A program made the translations under genes and the position numbers. Shown one piece after another: positions 53,533 to 63,190 of a stretch of 64,000 nucleotides of DNA. Every line of letters begins with the position of its first letter. Positions within the stretch are counted from its first letter, which is position 1. The notes under the pieces are model-generated. The model was given only the letters and a program-made list of their open reading frames with translations. It was not told the DNA's origin and ran no database searches. This DNA is from Effusibacillus pohliae DSM 22757 (lineage in GTDB: Bacteria > Bacillota > Bacilli > Tumebacillales > Effusibacillaceae), in NCBI RefSeq assembly GCF_000376225.1, contig NZ_AQXL01000126.1:1-64000 (forward strand), given 5' to 3'.

Positions 53533-54825
53533 ATGTTCGTCCACGTCGTCAAGTCGGGGGAAACCCTTTTTTCCATCGCCAACCGGTATGGGGGTACTGC
53601 GGAGCGGATTCGGGCAGCCAATGATTTGCAGGGGGATCAACTGATCCCGGGCATGAGCCTGTTGATTCCGGCCGGGCCGCGGTCGACGCTGGAACCGTAC
53701 AAAATCCGGGAAGGCGACACGCTCGACACAATTTCCGGCCAGTTGGGAGTCCCGCCGCACATCATTCAGGCGGTCAACGAGCGGCTCGATGAACAGAACC
53801 TTGTGGCCGGTGAGACCATCTGGCTGCCGGTGCCGCTTCGTGCCGAGAAAACGATCGATGTGAACGCGTTCATGATTCCGACGGGCGGTGGTATCGATCA
53901 GGAAATTCTGCTGGATGCGGCCGACTGCCTGACGTATCTGTCGGTGTTTCATCGTTCCGTCAATCCGGATGGGACATTGTCCGACATTCCGGACGACAAA
54001 CTGATCGACTGGGTGAAGGCGGAACATGTGGCGCCGCTTTTGACGGTCACCAATTTTGAGGGAGACAGGTTCAGTCCGGATCTGGCGCACGTCATTTTGC
54101 AGGATGCGAACATCCGCCGGCAGACGATCGAAAACATCGTGAATCTGGCCAAAACAAAAGGATATCAAGGCGTCAACATCGATTTTGAACATTTGCATCC
54201 GGAGGAGCGCGATTCGTTTAACTGCTTTGTCCGGGAGCTGGCGGAGGCGTCGGCGTCCGAAGGATTGCCAATCACCGTCACGCTCGGGCCGAAGACGGCG
54301 GATGACCCGAACAATCCTTGGATGGGCGCGTTCGACTACCGAACGCTGGGCGGCCTGGCTGACCGGGTGATCCTGATGACGTTTGAATGGGGCTGGGTGG
54401 GCGGCCCACCGATGGCGGTTGCCCCGCTGAATATGGTTCGCCGTGTGCTTGACTATGCGACCACGGTGATTCCTTCGGATAAAATTTTGATGGGCATTGC
54501 CCTGTACGGGTACAACTGGCCGACACCGTATGAAGAGGGGAACCGGGCGACCGGCATCTCGCCGAAAGCGGCTGTGGAACAGGCGATCCGCGCGAAAGGA
54601 CACATCCATTTTCATGCCGAATCGGCGGCGCCCATGTTTATGTATCGCGGACCGCGCAATGAGATGCGGCAGGTGTGGTTTGAAGACGCCCGTTCCGTGC
54701 TGGCGAAATTTCACCTCGTGCGCGAGCTGGAACTGGGCGGGATCAGCTATTGGATGCTGGGCAATCCGTTCCCGCAAAACTGGACGCTCTTGCACTCGAC
54801 GTTTCAGATTCGGAAACCGGACTAG
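53533..54825 (+). CDS. sleL: spore cortex-lytic glucosaminidase-like protein (two LysM plus GH18)
   Basis: 430 residues. Two LysM domains (VHVVKSGETLFSIANRYGGT, residues 3-46; YKIREGDTLDTISGQLGV, about 56-100) precede a GH18 barrel (about 108-425). The catalytic loop is GYQGVNIDFEHL, holding the DxE residues. The architecture is that of SleL/YaaH, the N-acetylglucosaminidase acting on spore cortex fragments in germination. No signal peptide, as usual for spore proteins made in the mother cell. GTGAGGAGGAGGGGCC precedes the ATG. Confidence 0.88.
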   Translation: MFVHVVKSGETLFSIANRYGGTAERIRAANDLQGDQLIPGMSLLIPAGPRSTLEPYKIREGDTLDTISGQLGVPPHIIQAVNERLDEQNLVAGETIWLPVPLRAEKTIDVNAFMIPTGGGIDQEILLDAADCLTYLSVFHRSVNPDGTLSDIPDDKLIDWVKAEHVAPLLTVTNFEGDRFSPDLAHVILQDANIRRQTIENIVNLAKTKGYQGVNIDFEHLHPEERDSFNCFVRELAEASASEGLPITVTLGPKTADDPNNPWMGAFDYRTLGGLADRVILMTFEWGWVGGPPMAVAPLNMVRRVLDYATTVIPSDKILMGIALYGYNWPTPYEEGNRATGISPKAAVEQAIRAKGHIHFHAESAAPMFMYRGPRNEMRQVWFEDARSVLAKFHLVRELELGGISYWMLGNPFPQNWTLLHSTFQIRKPD

Positions 54826-54892
54826 CGAACCTCGTCCCGATTGGCTGGCAAAATTGGATCGGCCCATTGTGCATATTTTGTGTGCTGACCTG

Positions 54893-54918
54893 AGTGATTG
54901 CGACAAGTGATTGCGACA
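54893..54918 (+). repeat. exact 13-bp tandem duplication
   Basis: AGTGATTGCGACA occurs twice without a gap (54893-54905 and 54906-54918), ending 2 bp before the -35 of the leuS promoter. Confidence 0.9.
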
Positions 54919-54920
54919 GG

Positions 54921-54950
54921 TTGACAAATGGGGAACGAAGTGCGTATACT
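54921..54950 (+). promoter_or_regulatory. promoter of the leuS T-box transcript
   Basis: TTGACA (54921-54926) and TATACT (54945-54950) are 18 bp apart. Confidence 0.85.
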
Positions 54951-54984
54951 AACAATCAAATCTTTCCTTTCGACAAATTGTTAC

Positions 54985-55258
54985 GGAACATGCGCTGACG
55001 AGGAGCAGTATTCGTTCCAATCCTTGCAGAGAGCCAACGGGTGGTGGGAGTTGGCAGGAGCGGGCGAAGAAACTCGCCTCCGAGCTGTTACAGGGAAAGC
55101 CAGTACCTGTAACCGGATTGTCCCCGTTACCGGATCTCGAGTGGACAGGGAAACGTGCGTTCTCTGTCTAGTAGGGTGGTACCGCGGGAAGGCCATATGA
55201 TTCCAACCTCTCGTCCCTAGCGTCAGGCTTTGGGGTGGGAGGTTTTCTTCATTTTTTT
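54985..55258 (+). promoter_or_regulatory. T-box leader of leuS
   Basis: The T-box core AGGGTGGTACCGCGG lies at 55173-55187. Upstream are stem I features, including GACGAGGAGCAGTA and the GCCAAC/GTTGGC arm. A CTC at 55073-55075 in GAAACTCGCC is the likely Leu specifier. A terminator (AACCTC...GGGAGGTT followed by TTCTTCATTTTTTT) follows. Uncharged tRNA-Leu should favour read-through into leuS. Confidence 0.9.
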
Positions 55259-55285
55259 GATGGAACTGACGAGGAGGGAATGTCG

Positions 55286-57748
55286 ATGAGCGAACGGAAG
55301 TACGAACCGGCGGAAATTGAGAGAAAATGGCAGAAATACTGGGAACAGTCGGGACTCCATAAAACGGTCGAAGCGTCCGGCCAACCTTATTACTACTGTC
55401 TGGAAATGTTTCCGTATCCGTCCGGCCGGCTGCATATGGGGCACGTGCGGGTGTATTCGATCGGGGATGTGGTGGCCCGTTTCAAGCGGATGCAGGGATA
55501 CAACGTGCTGCATCCGATGGGCTGGGACGCGTTCGGGATGCCGGCGGAAAATGCGGCGATCAAGAACCAGAGCCATCCGGCGCCGTGGACGTTTGACAAC
55601 ATTGCGTTTATGCGCAACCAGCAGAAAGAATTGGGCGTTTCCTATGATTGGGAGCGGGAAGTGACCACCTGTTTACCCGATTACTACAAATGGACGCAGT
55701 GGTTGTTCCTGCTGTTTTACGAGAGGGGTCTGGCCTACAAGAAAAAAGGAGCGGTCAACTGGTGTCCGGAATGCGCTACGGTGCTCGCCAACGAGCAGGT
55801 GGAAGACGGCGAGTGCTGGCGCTGCGGCAGCGAGGTCGTGAAAAAAGACCTGGAGCAATGGTTCCTGCGCATCACCGATTACGCCGAGCGGCTGCTGAAC
55901 GATCTGGACAAACTGTCCGGGTGGCCAGAACGGGTAAAAACGATGCAGCGCAACTGGATCGGCAAATCGCACGGCACCGAAGTGGTGTTTGCGGTGGACG
56001 GCCACGACGAAACGCTCACAGTGTTCACTACACGTCCCGATACGCTTTACGGCGTAACGTACCTGGTGGTGGCGCCCGAACATCCGGCGGTGGAACGGAT
56101 TACGCAAACTTCACCGAGACGGGACGAGATCCGTGCATTTGTAGAGGAGGTACGGAAAAAATCGGAGATCGAACGGACCTCCGCCGACGCGGAAAAAATC
56201 GGACTGTTCACGGGCGAATACGCGATTCATCCGAAAACGGGCGAGCGGGTGCCGATCTGGATCGCCAACTACGTGCTCCCCGATTACGGGACGGGTGCTG
56301 TGATGGGAGTGCCGGCGCACGACGAACGCGATTTCGAGTTTGCAACGAAGTACAACCTGCCGATCAAAGTGGTCATCCAGCCGCAAGGCGAGCCGCTTGC
56401 ACTGCCGCTGCAAGCCGCTTACACAGAGAAAGGCGTATTGGTCGACTCGCAAGAGTTCAGCGGTCTGCCAACGGTGGAAGCGATCGAAAAGATTTCGGAG
56501 AGTCTTGAACGGGAAGGAAAGGGCAAGCGCACCGTGTCCTACCGCCTGCGCGACTGGCTGATTTCCCGCCAGCGGTACTGGGGCTGCCCGATCCCGATCG
56601 TCTATTGCGAAGCCTGTGGAACGGTTCCCGTGCCCAAAGAACAGTTGCCGGTGCTGCTGCCGGATGAGGTGCAATTTGAAGTGGCCGGCAAATCGCCGCT
56701 GGCGACCAACGAATCGTTTGTCAACACCGCCTGCCCGGCCTGCGGCGGCAAGGCGACCCGCGAAACCGATACGATGGACACGTTTATTGACTCGTCCTGG
56801 TATTACTTGCGCTATACGTCGCCGCAGAAAGCGGACGGCCCGTTCGACTCGGAGGCGGTGAACCGCTGGTTGCCGGTCGACAAATACATTGGCGGCATCG
56901 AACATGCGGTGTTGCATTTGCTGTACTCCCGCTTCTTCACGAAAGTGTTGTACGACGCGGGTCTCGTCAATTTTGAGGAGCCGTTTGAAAGCCTGCTGAC
57001 GCAGGGGATGGTGATCAAGGAAGGGGCCAAAATGTCCAAATCGAAAGGCAATGTCGTGTCGCCGGAAGACATCGTCGCCAAGTACGGAGCGGATACGGCG
57101 CGCACCTTCATTTTGTTTGCTGCACCGCCGGATCGTGACCTGGAATGGAGCGATCAGGGCGTGGAGGGAGCCCATCGCTTCCTCGGCCGCGTCTGGCGAT
57201 TGGTGGAAACCCATGCGGACCGGTTTGCCGCCCGGACGGCCGCCGATCCTTCGCAACCTGCCGCCAGAAAGCTGTGGCAGCAGACCCATTTTGCCATCAA
57301 AAAAGTGACAGAGGACATCGGCGAACGGTACCAGTTTAACACGGCGATTTCTGCCATCATGGAGCTGGTCAACGCGATCCAGGCATACCCGCACAACGCG
57401 GACATGGGAGTGAAGCTGGATGCGATCGAGACGGTGATCCTGCTGCTGGCCCCGGTGGCACCGCATATTACGGAAGAACTGTGGCATCGGATCGGGCACC
57501 CGGAAAGCGTCCATCTGCAAAAATGGCCCGCGTTCGATCCGGCCGCCCTGGTGCAGGATGAGATCGAATACGCGATCCAGGTCAACGGGAAAGTGCGCGA
57601 CCGTGTAGTGGTGGCGAAGGACGCAACGCAGGATGAAATTCGGGAACTGGTGCTGGCGCGGGAGAAGATCAAAGATGAGGTGGCAGGCAAACAGGTGAAG
57701 AAGTTTATCGTCGTCCCCGGCAAACTGGTGAATGTGGTCGTCGGGTAA
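55286..57748 (+). CDS. leuS: leucyl-tRNA synthetase
   Basis: 820 residues. Class I signature [16 protein letters not shown] (HIGH-type) and [16 protein letters not shown] (KMSKS), zinc-like [22 protein letters not shown], and an editing domain with [15 protein letters not shown] and [21 protein letters not shown] 55286 has GAGGAGGGA about 8 bp upstream; ATG 55280 is possible. Expression is governed by the T-box. Confidence 0.97.
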   Translation: MSERKYEPAEIERKWQKYWEQSGLHKTVEASGQPYYYCLEMFPYPSGRLHMGHVRVYSIGDVVARFKRMQGYNVLHPMGWDAFGMPAENAAIKNQSHPAPWTFDNIAFMRNQQKELGVSYDWEREVTTCLPDYYKWTQWLFLLFYERGLAYKKKGAVNWCPECATVLANEQVEDGECWRCGSEVVKKDLEQWFLRITDYAERLLNDLDKLSGWPERVKTMQRNWIGKSHGTEVVFAVDGHDETLTVFTTRPDTLYGVTYLVVAPEHPAVERITQTSPRRDEIRAFVEEVRKKSEIERTSADAEKIGLFTGEYAIHPKTGERVPIWIANYVLPDYGTGAVMGVPAHDERDFEFATKYNLPIKVVIQPQGEPLALPLQAAYTEKGVLVDSQEFSGLPTVEAIEKISESLEREGKGKRTVSYRLRDWLISRQRYWGCPIPIVYCEACGTVPVPKEQLPVLLPDEVQFEVAGKSPLATNESFVNTACPACGGKATRETDTMDTFIDSSWYYLRYTSPQKADGPFDSEAVNRWLPVDKYIGGIEHAVLHLLYSRFFTKVLYDAGLVNFEEPFESLLTQGMVIKEGAKMSKSKGNVVSPEDIVAKYGADTARTFILFAAPPDRDLEWSDQGVEGAHRFLGRVWRLVETHADRFAARTAADPSQPAARKLWQQTHFAIKKVTEDIGERYQFNTAISAIMELVNAIQAYPHNADMGVKLDAIETVILLLAPVAPHITEELWHRIGHPESVHLQKWPAFDPAALVQDEIEYAIQVNGKVRDRVVVAKDATQDEIRELVLAREKIKDEVAGKQVKKFIVVPGKLVNVVVG

Positions 57749-57769
57749 ACGCGGAACACGATTTTCTTG

Positions 57770-57808
57770 GAGTGCAAATGGCTAATGCCGGATGCACTCT
57801 TTTTTTCG
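57770..57808 (+). terminator. terminator of leuS
   Basis: GAGTGCA and TGCACTC form the stem around AATGGCTAATGCCGGA, followed by TTTTTTTC. Confidence 0.8.
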
Positions 57809-57943
57809 GTAGTTGGAGATGCTTGCCCAGTCGTAACCGCGACTCCCGTTTTTCCATTCGTTTGGATGATAGCCGTTTCGGCGTTCCCCGGTTGCACATA
57901 GCGTAAAGCATGGTCCATCATGCGAAGAGGGGGAACTGTCCGA

Positions 57944-58339
57944 ATGGAAAAAAAGGAACAACCGGTGTTCGGAATTATGTATCATGCAGGCGATTCCGAT
58001 GCGGAGGGTGAACATTCACATGACATGTACCTGATCACTTGGGACGGACGCCCGTTGCACGTGCACAATTTTGCGGGAGTCACTTCATTTGACGTAGGGC
58101 ATCGGCACCGGTACGCGGGAACCACCCAACCAGCGCCGAGCGGTGTCCCGCATACGCACGGTTATTACACAATCACATCATTTGACGACGGGCACATGCA
58201 TGTGATCCGGGGGGTGACCGGTCCGGCGATTCCCGCACCGGGCGGCGGCCATTACCATTTGTTTGAAGGCGTCACCACGGTGAGCGGCCGCATTCCCCAT
58301 ACCCATTATTACAGCGGCCGGACCACCGCTTCGCTTTGA
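57944..58339 (+). CDS. ymaF: YmaF-family His-rich protein
   Basis: 131 residues with repeated His motifs (HSHD, PLHVHNFAG, GHRHRYAG, VPHTHGYYT, GHMHVIRGVTG, GHYHLFEGVT, IPHTHYYSG) spaced about 20 residues apart. This is the YmaF family of sporeformers, with unknown function; metal binding by the His clusters is likely. ATG 57944 has GAGGGGGAACTG upstream; an ATG at 57920 is an alternative. Confidence 0.85.
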   Translation: MEKKEQPVFGIMYHAGDSDAEGEHSHDMYLITWDGRPLHVHNFAGVTSFDVGHRHRYAGTTQPAPSGVPHTHGYYTITSFDDGHMHVIRGVTGPAIPAPGGGHYHLFEGVTTVSGRIPHTHYYSGRTTASL

Positions 58340-58352
58340 CCGTTCTCAACTC

Positions 58353-58388
58353 ATCCCCTCTGATCGAAACAGAGGGGATTTTTTGTAG
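58353..58388. terminator. bidirectional terminator between ymaF and the threonine-synthase-like gene
   Basis: ATCCCCTCTG and CAGAGGGGAT form a 10-bp stem around ATCGAAA, followed by TTTTTTG on the plus strand. Confidence 0.85.
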
Positions 58389-58430
58389 AAAAAATTGCAT
58401 CCGGCAGCGCGGATGCTCCAATCCCAATCA

Positions 58431-59684
58431 TCAGTTTTTCCCACCGCCCTGGCTCTGCGACGGGGCCGTTCTGTTTTGGAGATCCAGAAAATCCTTGTAG
58501 CTCCGAATCAGCGGCACTGATCGCGAGGGAGTGAAGGGAATGTATTTGAGCGCATGGGAAGTGTTGAACAATACGACACGGTCGGATGGAGAGAGAAATC
58601 CGGTTTCCCGTAGCCGCAGCAGCCCTGCAAGAGTGGCTGCCCCCTCCGGGGAGGAGGAGATGCCGTGAGCGCCGAGCGTTTTTTGCGCGGATGCGATTTC
58701 CTCCGCTGTTACGGCAAGCGCCGTGCCGTTCGTTTCGCGTAGGATCGACACGATCAGATTGCCGTCTGGCGGATGGGAAACGCGCATCCCCGTAGGGTTG
58801 GACGTGATGGGACCGGTGGGCGGCTGCACGAAAGCACGATGCAGGCCGATTGCCTCGACGATCGGCTGGCAGCCCGCTTCCTGCACGCTCACGAGCCGCG
58901 GCAGGTCGCCTTGCACGAACCCCATTTGCCGCATTTCTTGAAACGCTTTCCATAACCCGATGATGCCTGAGCCGCCGCCTGTCGGGTAGACGATTACGTC
59001 AGGCAGGCGCCAATCGAGTTGTTCGGCGATCTCCCATCCCATCGTTTTCTTGCCTTCCACCCGGCCGGGCTCTTTTAACGTACCGACGTTAAACCAGCCT
59101 TGTTCCGCTTTGCCTTCCGCGATGATTTGCGCCGCGTCATGAATCAGTCCTTCCACCAGACAGGTATGTGCACCGTAGTGAATGCATTCCTCCACAATCA
59201 TGCCCGGACAGTCTTGCGGAATCAGTACGTACGCTTCGATTCCCGCACGGGCTGCATAAGCGGCGAGAGCAGCCGCTGCATTTCCGTTTGAGGGGACGGC
59301 CGCTTTGCAAATGCCCCGTTCCTGCAACAGCGAAACGGCGGCGGAAAATCCGCGGGACTTGAAGCTGCCCGTCGGATTTTGTTCTTCCCGTTTGACCCGC
59401 AAGTCTGCAATCGACAGTTGCTGCTCCAGGCGGTTCAGGCGAACCAGCGGAGTGCAGCCTTCCCCCAACGAAACGATCGACTGCAGGTTCCTGACGGGCA
59501 ACACCTCATGATACCGCCACATCGAGCTCGAACGGGTGGCGAGCGACTCTTTTGTCAATGTCCGGCCGGCTTGTTCCAGGTCATATTCGACCAGCAGGGC
59601 ACCGCCGCATTCACATTGTCCCTGCAGGCTGTCGATCGGTTGTTTGCGGGAACAACGGGAGCAAGTTAACCAACAATCCTTCAC
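58431..59684 (-). CDS. threonine synthase-like PLP enzyme
   Basis: 417 residues, GTG start with AAGGAGGTTCATCA upstream. An N-terminal Cys pair (CSRCSRKQ...CECGG) forms a rubredoxin-like zinc knuckle typical of ThrC class II. REEQNPTGSFKSRG holds the PLP Lys, PTGGGSGIIGLWKAF binds the phosphate, and SSSPEGAATLAGLL completes the fold-type II enzyme. It probably makes threonine from phosphohomoserine. Stand-alone copies away from hom-thrB are sometimes mis-specified, so related PLP lyases are possible. Confidence 0.82.
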   Translation of the reverse strand: MKDCWLTCSRCSRKQPIDSLQGQCECGGALLVEYDLEQAGRTLTKESLATRSSSMWRYHEVLPVRNLQSIVSLGEGCTPLVRLNRLEQQLSIADLRVKREEQNPTGSFKSRGFSAAVSLLQERGICKAAVPSNGNAAAALAAYAARAGIEAYVLIPQDCPGMIVEECIHYGAHTCLVEGLIHDAAQIIAEGKAEQGWFNVGTLKEPGRVEGKKTMGWEIAEQLDWRLPDVIVYPTGGGSGIIGLWKAFQEMRQMGFVQGDLPRLVSVQEAGCQPIVEAIGLHRAFVQPPTGPITSNPTGMRVSHPPDGNLIVSILRETNGTALAVTAEEIASAQKTLGAHGISSSPEGAATLAGLLRLRETGFLSPSDRVVLFNTSHALKYIPFTPSRSVPLIRSYKDFLDLQNRTAPSQSQGGGKN

Positions 59685-59933
59685 TGATGAACCTCCTTGC
59701 AGCAGAATCAACAGGCAGTCGCGGTGCATTCTTCTCCAGAATATACAACCATTCCGAAAATGAAACGGCTGCCGTCCAGCTCCTTTTGGCAAACCGGGCG
59801 GTATGCTTGCCGGCACAAGCCCGATTTTTTGGCAGAGAAAGGCGGAACGACAGAAACTGTCATACTGTAAAATGACTGCCGCGAACCGTTTGCAACATCA
59901 TCAAACGGGGGAAGGGGAGCGTGAGCTGAAGCG

Positions 59934-60338
59934 ATGCAACGGCTGATGTGCAAAGCGAAAATCCACCGGGCGACTGTCACCGAGGCTGAACTGCATTATG
60001 TGGGAAGCATCACGATCGATTCGCTTTTAATGCAGGCGGCGGACATCCGTCCCTACGAAATCGTGCAAATCACCAGTCTGCAAAACGCCACCCGCTGGAA
60101 AACGTACGCGCTGCCGGCGCCGGCCGGGTCGGGGAAAATCTGCCTGAACGGTCCGCCCGCCCATCTGTTTCAACCGGGCGATTTGGTGATCATCCTGAGC
60201 ATGGGGGTCTTTGACGAGGCAGAGCTGGCCGCTTTGAAGCCGAAGGTAGTGTTTGTCGACTCGCAGAATGCGATCGTCCGCGTGGAAGAACATACGACCG
60301 GTTTGCCGGAAGACGAAACTACGGGATCCTGCGGCTGA
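59934..60338 (+). CDS. panD: aspartate 1-decarboxylase
   Basis: 134 residues. The self-cleavage site is G24-S25 in LHYVGSITIDSLLM, the same numbering as E. coli PanD, which supports ATG 59934. Y58-type residues follow (ATRWKTYALPAPAGSGKICLNGPPA). It makes beta-alanine for pantothenate and CoA. Not adjacent to panB/panC here. Confidence 0.93.
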   Translation: MQRLMCKAKIHRATVTEAELHYVGSITIDSLLMQAADIRPYEIVQITSLQNATRWKTYALPAPAGSGKICLNGPPAHLFQPGDLVIILSMGVFDEAELAALKPKVVFVDSQNAIVRVEEHTTGLPEDETTGSCG

Positions 60339-60400
60339 GGATCCCGTAATTTTTTCACGCGGTCACGGGCGGCGGTTGATGCGGAAAGGGGCTGGCAACG

Positions 60401-61483
60401 TCAACGTCGGGTGGCAAGATAATGGGCAAATTCGGCGAACGCCCGGTATGATTTTTGCTGCATGGCGGGTGTCAGCAGCGAGCGCGCCGGTTTTGTGTTC
60501 AACTCGATCATCCACACCTTGCCGTTCACGTCAACCCCCATGTCAAATCCCAAAATCGCCAATGTCGGCAGCCGTTTGGACCATACACCGGCGATGCGGA
60601 GCACGGCCGTTTCCAGCCGGTGGAGCGGGATCGTTTTGCCGTGCCGGCTAGCCCATTCAGTCAACCAGTCGAGGCTGGTTTTGCGGCCGCCCGCCACCAG
60701 ATTGGTCACCACGCCGCCGACGGCAGCGATCTTCGGGACGATGCCGATAACCATCCATTCTCCATCGGCTGTCCGCTGGACAACGACGCGGAAGTCCAGC
60801 TGTCCGCCGTCGACCTGCATCAGCCGCAACGCTTGCTGCACGATGTGGCGGGAGCGCAGCCGATGCCGCAACCAGCGGCGCAGCTGCGGTTCGGCCATCG
60901 ATTTTTTGAAGCACACCCGTGTGCCGTGCAGCCGGTCGATTTCCACGTGATACAGGCCGTTTTCCATCTTGGCAATGCGCGTGACACCTTGTCCGCCGTA
61001 GCCGCCTGCCGGTTTCACATAAACGGTCTGGAATCGGTTCAGCAGATCGAATACATCTTGCGGATCACGGGCGTGCCGGGTAACGGGCAGGCAGCTTGCG
61101 GTTTCCGGGATCCGTTGCAGAATCCGGTGGACGATCCATTTGTTCGGTACATAGGGGTTAAACAACGGAATCCGCCGGCGTCGGCAAATCCTGCGCAAGC
61201 GGATTGTTTTTCCGCGATTGACGAGATGTACAAACACGTTGTCATACACGACATCGGGAAGCGGCATGGTTTTTCGCACCCACTTTTCATCCGCCTTGCC
61301 GATTTGCCGGCCGATCCAGCCTTTGATGTGATCGGCATGAAAATCGTCCGGGTGCACGAGGATCGGGACCATCCCCATTTTTTCCGTTTCCAGTGCCATC
61401 ATTCGAAATGAATGCGGCGGCCGCGGCGGGCCGGTTCCTTTCCGGCGGGGAACCAGCGTTGTGACGATTGCAAAGCGAATCAC
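60401..61483 (-). CDS. YheC/YheD-family endospore coat-associated protein
   Basis: 360 residues. An ATP-grasp-like fold with YVKPAGGYGGQGVTRI, LDFRVVVQR and IELNTKPARS, preceded by PLFNPYVPNKWIVHRIL. This is the YheC/D family found in spore coats of Bacillales; enzymatic activity is not established. It is convergent with panD. Confidence 0.85.
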   Translation of the reverse strand: MIRFAIVTTLVPRRKGTGPPRPPHSFRMMALETEKMGMVPILVHPDDFHADHIKGWIGRQIGKADEKWVRKTMPLPDVVYDNVFVHLVNRGKTIRLRRICRRRRIPLFNPYVPNKWIVHRILQRIPETASCLPVTRHARDPQDVFDLLNRFQTVYVKPAGGYGGQGVTRIAKMENGLYHVEIDRLHGTRVCFKKSMAEPQLRRWLRHRLRSRHIVQQALRLMQVDGGQLDFRVVVQRTADGEWMVIGIVPKIAAVGGVVTNLVAGGRKTSLDWLTEWASRHGKTIPLHRLETAVLRIAGVWSKRLPTLAILGFDMGVDVNGKVWMIELNTKPARSLLTPAMQQKSYRAFAEFAHYLATRR

Positions 61484-61627
61484 CTGGTTCAGAGTCCTCC
61501 CTTTCTATTTTGGCAGTCGTCACACTATATGTCGAACTTGGTGAGATGTTCATCGGTAAGGATTGTTGCGGCCCCTTTTTTCCTGTAACCTGTTGGTAGC
61601 AGGATCGGCGGATTCGAGGTGAACGGG

Positions 61628-62212
61628 TTGCGACTGCAAAAATGCGTTCGTTTGTTGCGCAAAATCACGGTTGTGTGCACGATCGGCGGTTTGCTGTACG
61701 GAGCTTGGCAGTATGTCTCGATTGAGCGGTTCGGCGCTGCGATTCAGCCGAGGAAAGCGGATGTGATCATCGTCCTCGGCGCACAGGTTTGGGGGTATGA
61801 GCCAAGTCCCTCGCTCAGGGAAAGGTGTGACTGGGCGTACGATTTGTACAAGCAGGGCTATGCGCTGAAGATGATATTGTCCGGCGGGCACGGATCGGGG
61901 TACGTGTCGGAAGCGGAAGCGATGCGCAGGTATCTGGAGCGGAAAGGCGTGCCGGGTGATGCCATGTTGCTTGAGGACCAATCGAACTCCACCCGCACGA
62001 ACTTGCAGTACTCGCAACGGATCATGCAGCGGGAGGGAATGAAAACGGCGATTCTCGTAACCAACCGGTTTCATCAAAAAAGGGCGCAACTGATCGCCAG
62101 GCAACTGGGGATGGAGACCAGCGGCTATGCCGCCAAAAGCGAGGCGTTGTTCGAGCCGTATTGGGTGCTGCGGGAAGTCGCGGCGATTACAAAAGAAAAG
62201 CTGTGGGAATAA
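61628..62212 (+). CDS. YdcF-family (DUF218) membrane protein
   Basis: About 194 residues. One N-terminal membrane helix (ITVVCTIGGLLYGAW), then the DUF218 domain: ADVIIVLGAQVWG, LRERCDWAYDLYKQG, ILSGGHGSG, SEAEAMRRYLERKGVP, LLEDQSNSTRTNLQYS and VTNRFHQKRA. Members bind nucleotides or act in envelope metabolism; function not settled. TTG 61628 fits GAGGTGAAC upstream; GTG 61619 is an alternative. Confidence 0.85.
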   Translation: MRLQKCVRLLRKITVVCTIGGLLYGAWQYVSIERFGAAIQPRKADVIIVLGAQVWGYEPSPSLRERCDWAYDLYKQGYALKMILSGGHGSGYVSEAEAMRRYLERKGVPGDAMLLEDQSNSTRTNLQYSQRIMQREGMKTAILVTNRFHQKRAQLIARQLGMETSGYAAKSEALFEPYWVLREVAAITKEKLWE

Positions 62213-62271
62213 GTATGAATGAACAAAAAATTTTGGAAGATAAGTCAATAAATGATAAAGGGGAGGAAAAA

Positions 62272-62646
62272 ATGAAACGACTTATCCAAACGAAATGGGT
62301 TGCAATATTTCCTAGTTGTTGTTGTAGGTGCCCTGATTGTATCATTCACTGTTTCGGATAATCAAAATGATGTCCTTGCAAATGGCAATCAAGTCGCTAT
62401 GCAAGCTGGTGACAAATTGGGGACCAAAAAAGTTGAATATATAAAAATGCAGTCGAAAAATGGGGATTATGAGGAGCACTGCGGGACCTCGAAAACTTGC
62501 GTGAACGCCACAATACCTATCGGGCTGATGGTACTTTAGTATCCTCGGTTCTTGTGACAAATGGCGGGAAAACCGTTATTTCGCTCGGCCTGGAAAACGG
62601 GGTGTTGGAAGGAGCCGCTTGGCAGCTTGACGACAAGACCTTTTGA
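62272..62646 (+). pseudogene. small secreted-protein gene with two frameshifts
   Basis: ATG 62272 follows a strong GGGGAGGAAAAA site and begins MKRLIQTKWVAIF. A shift then leads to LVVVVGALIVSFTVSDNQND, continuing to NGDYEE near 62472. A second shift leads to ALRDLENLRERHNTYRADGT, then SSVLVTNGGKTVISLGLENG to a stop at 62644-62646. The three parts make one membrane-anchored or secreted protein of about 124 residues. The family is unknown. Confidence 0.6.
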
Positions 62647-62989
62647 TGAGAAAATAGCGCATCCAGCGATTTTCATTGGTCATATTGTGCCCCGCCAGGG
62701 GCATGGGGGTTTAAGAGAATAAGAGTTTGCTAAAGCGTTCCCTTCATGAACAAATAAAAAACGAATTGAAAGAAGCGAAGTGGAAAAACGATGGAGTAGA
62801 AAATGTAGATGGAAAAACAGCACCGGCTTCCCAATCAAGCGCGAATTCTTTGACCCCGCTGGCAAAAAGTTTCAGAGAAAATTGAACGTTATGAATCATA
62901 CGATTCTATAGACGAATCGGAAAGAGATCGATCCGGTTTCTGGGAAATTCAAAAAATGAGTGTAAGAACGCATGTGCAAATGAAAGTGC
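62647..62989. other. AT-rich stretch with decayed coding traces
   Basis: Short Lys/Glu-rich open runs (for example NELKEAKWKNDGVENVDG near 62760-62815) appear between stops, like a decayed gene continuing the 62272 locus. I cannot support an intact gene. Confidence 0.4.
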
Positions 62990-63016
62990 AAGGGAGCGGC
63001 AAAGCGCCGCTCCCTT
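62990..63016. terminator. perfect hairpin, probable terminator
   Basis: AAGGGAGCGGC and GCCGCTCCCTT form an 11-bp stem around AAAGC. No T run follows on either strand, so termination strength is unclear. Confidence 0.6.
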
Positions 63017-63149
63017 CATGTTTAGTGAACCCTATCGCCAGGCAAAACGGTCAGATCCCTACAAAGTGGTCGATTTCTCGAAGCATGTCGGGTCCAATTT
63101 TTCCTTCCATCCCTTGGCCGGGGTTTTGTTTCGGTTGCGGGAGTGCTCC

Positions 63150-63190
63150 CAAGAATCCCACGGCTTCAGCCGTGCTGAGTGTCAATCCCG
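63150..63190 (+). mobile_element. IS200/IS605-type right-end hairpin (vestige)
   Basis: AATCCCACGGCTTCAGCCGTG forms a perfect CACGGCT/AGCCGTG stem, followed by CTGAGTGTCAA. This resembles the right-end and omega-RNA 3' hairpin of tnpB-type IS605/IS1341 elements of Bacillales (ATCCCACGGCTTCAGCCGTGGGAG...TCAA). No tnpB or tnpA is seen upstream; 63017-63149 has no open gene. Confidence 0.5.
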
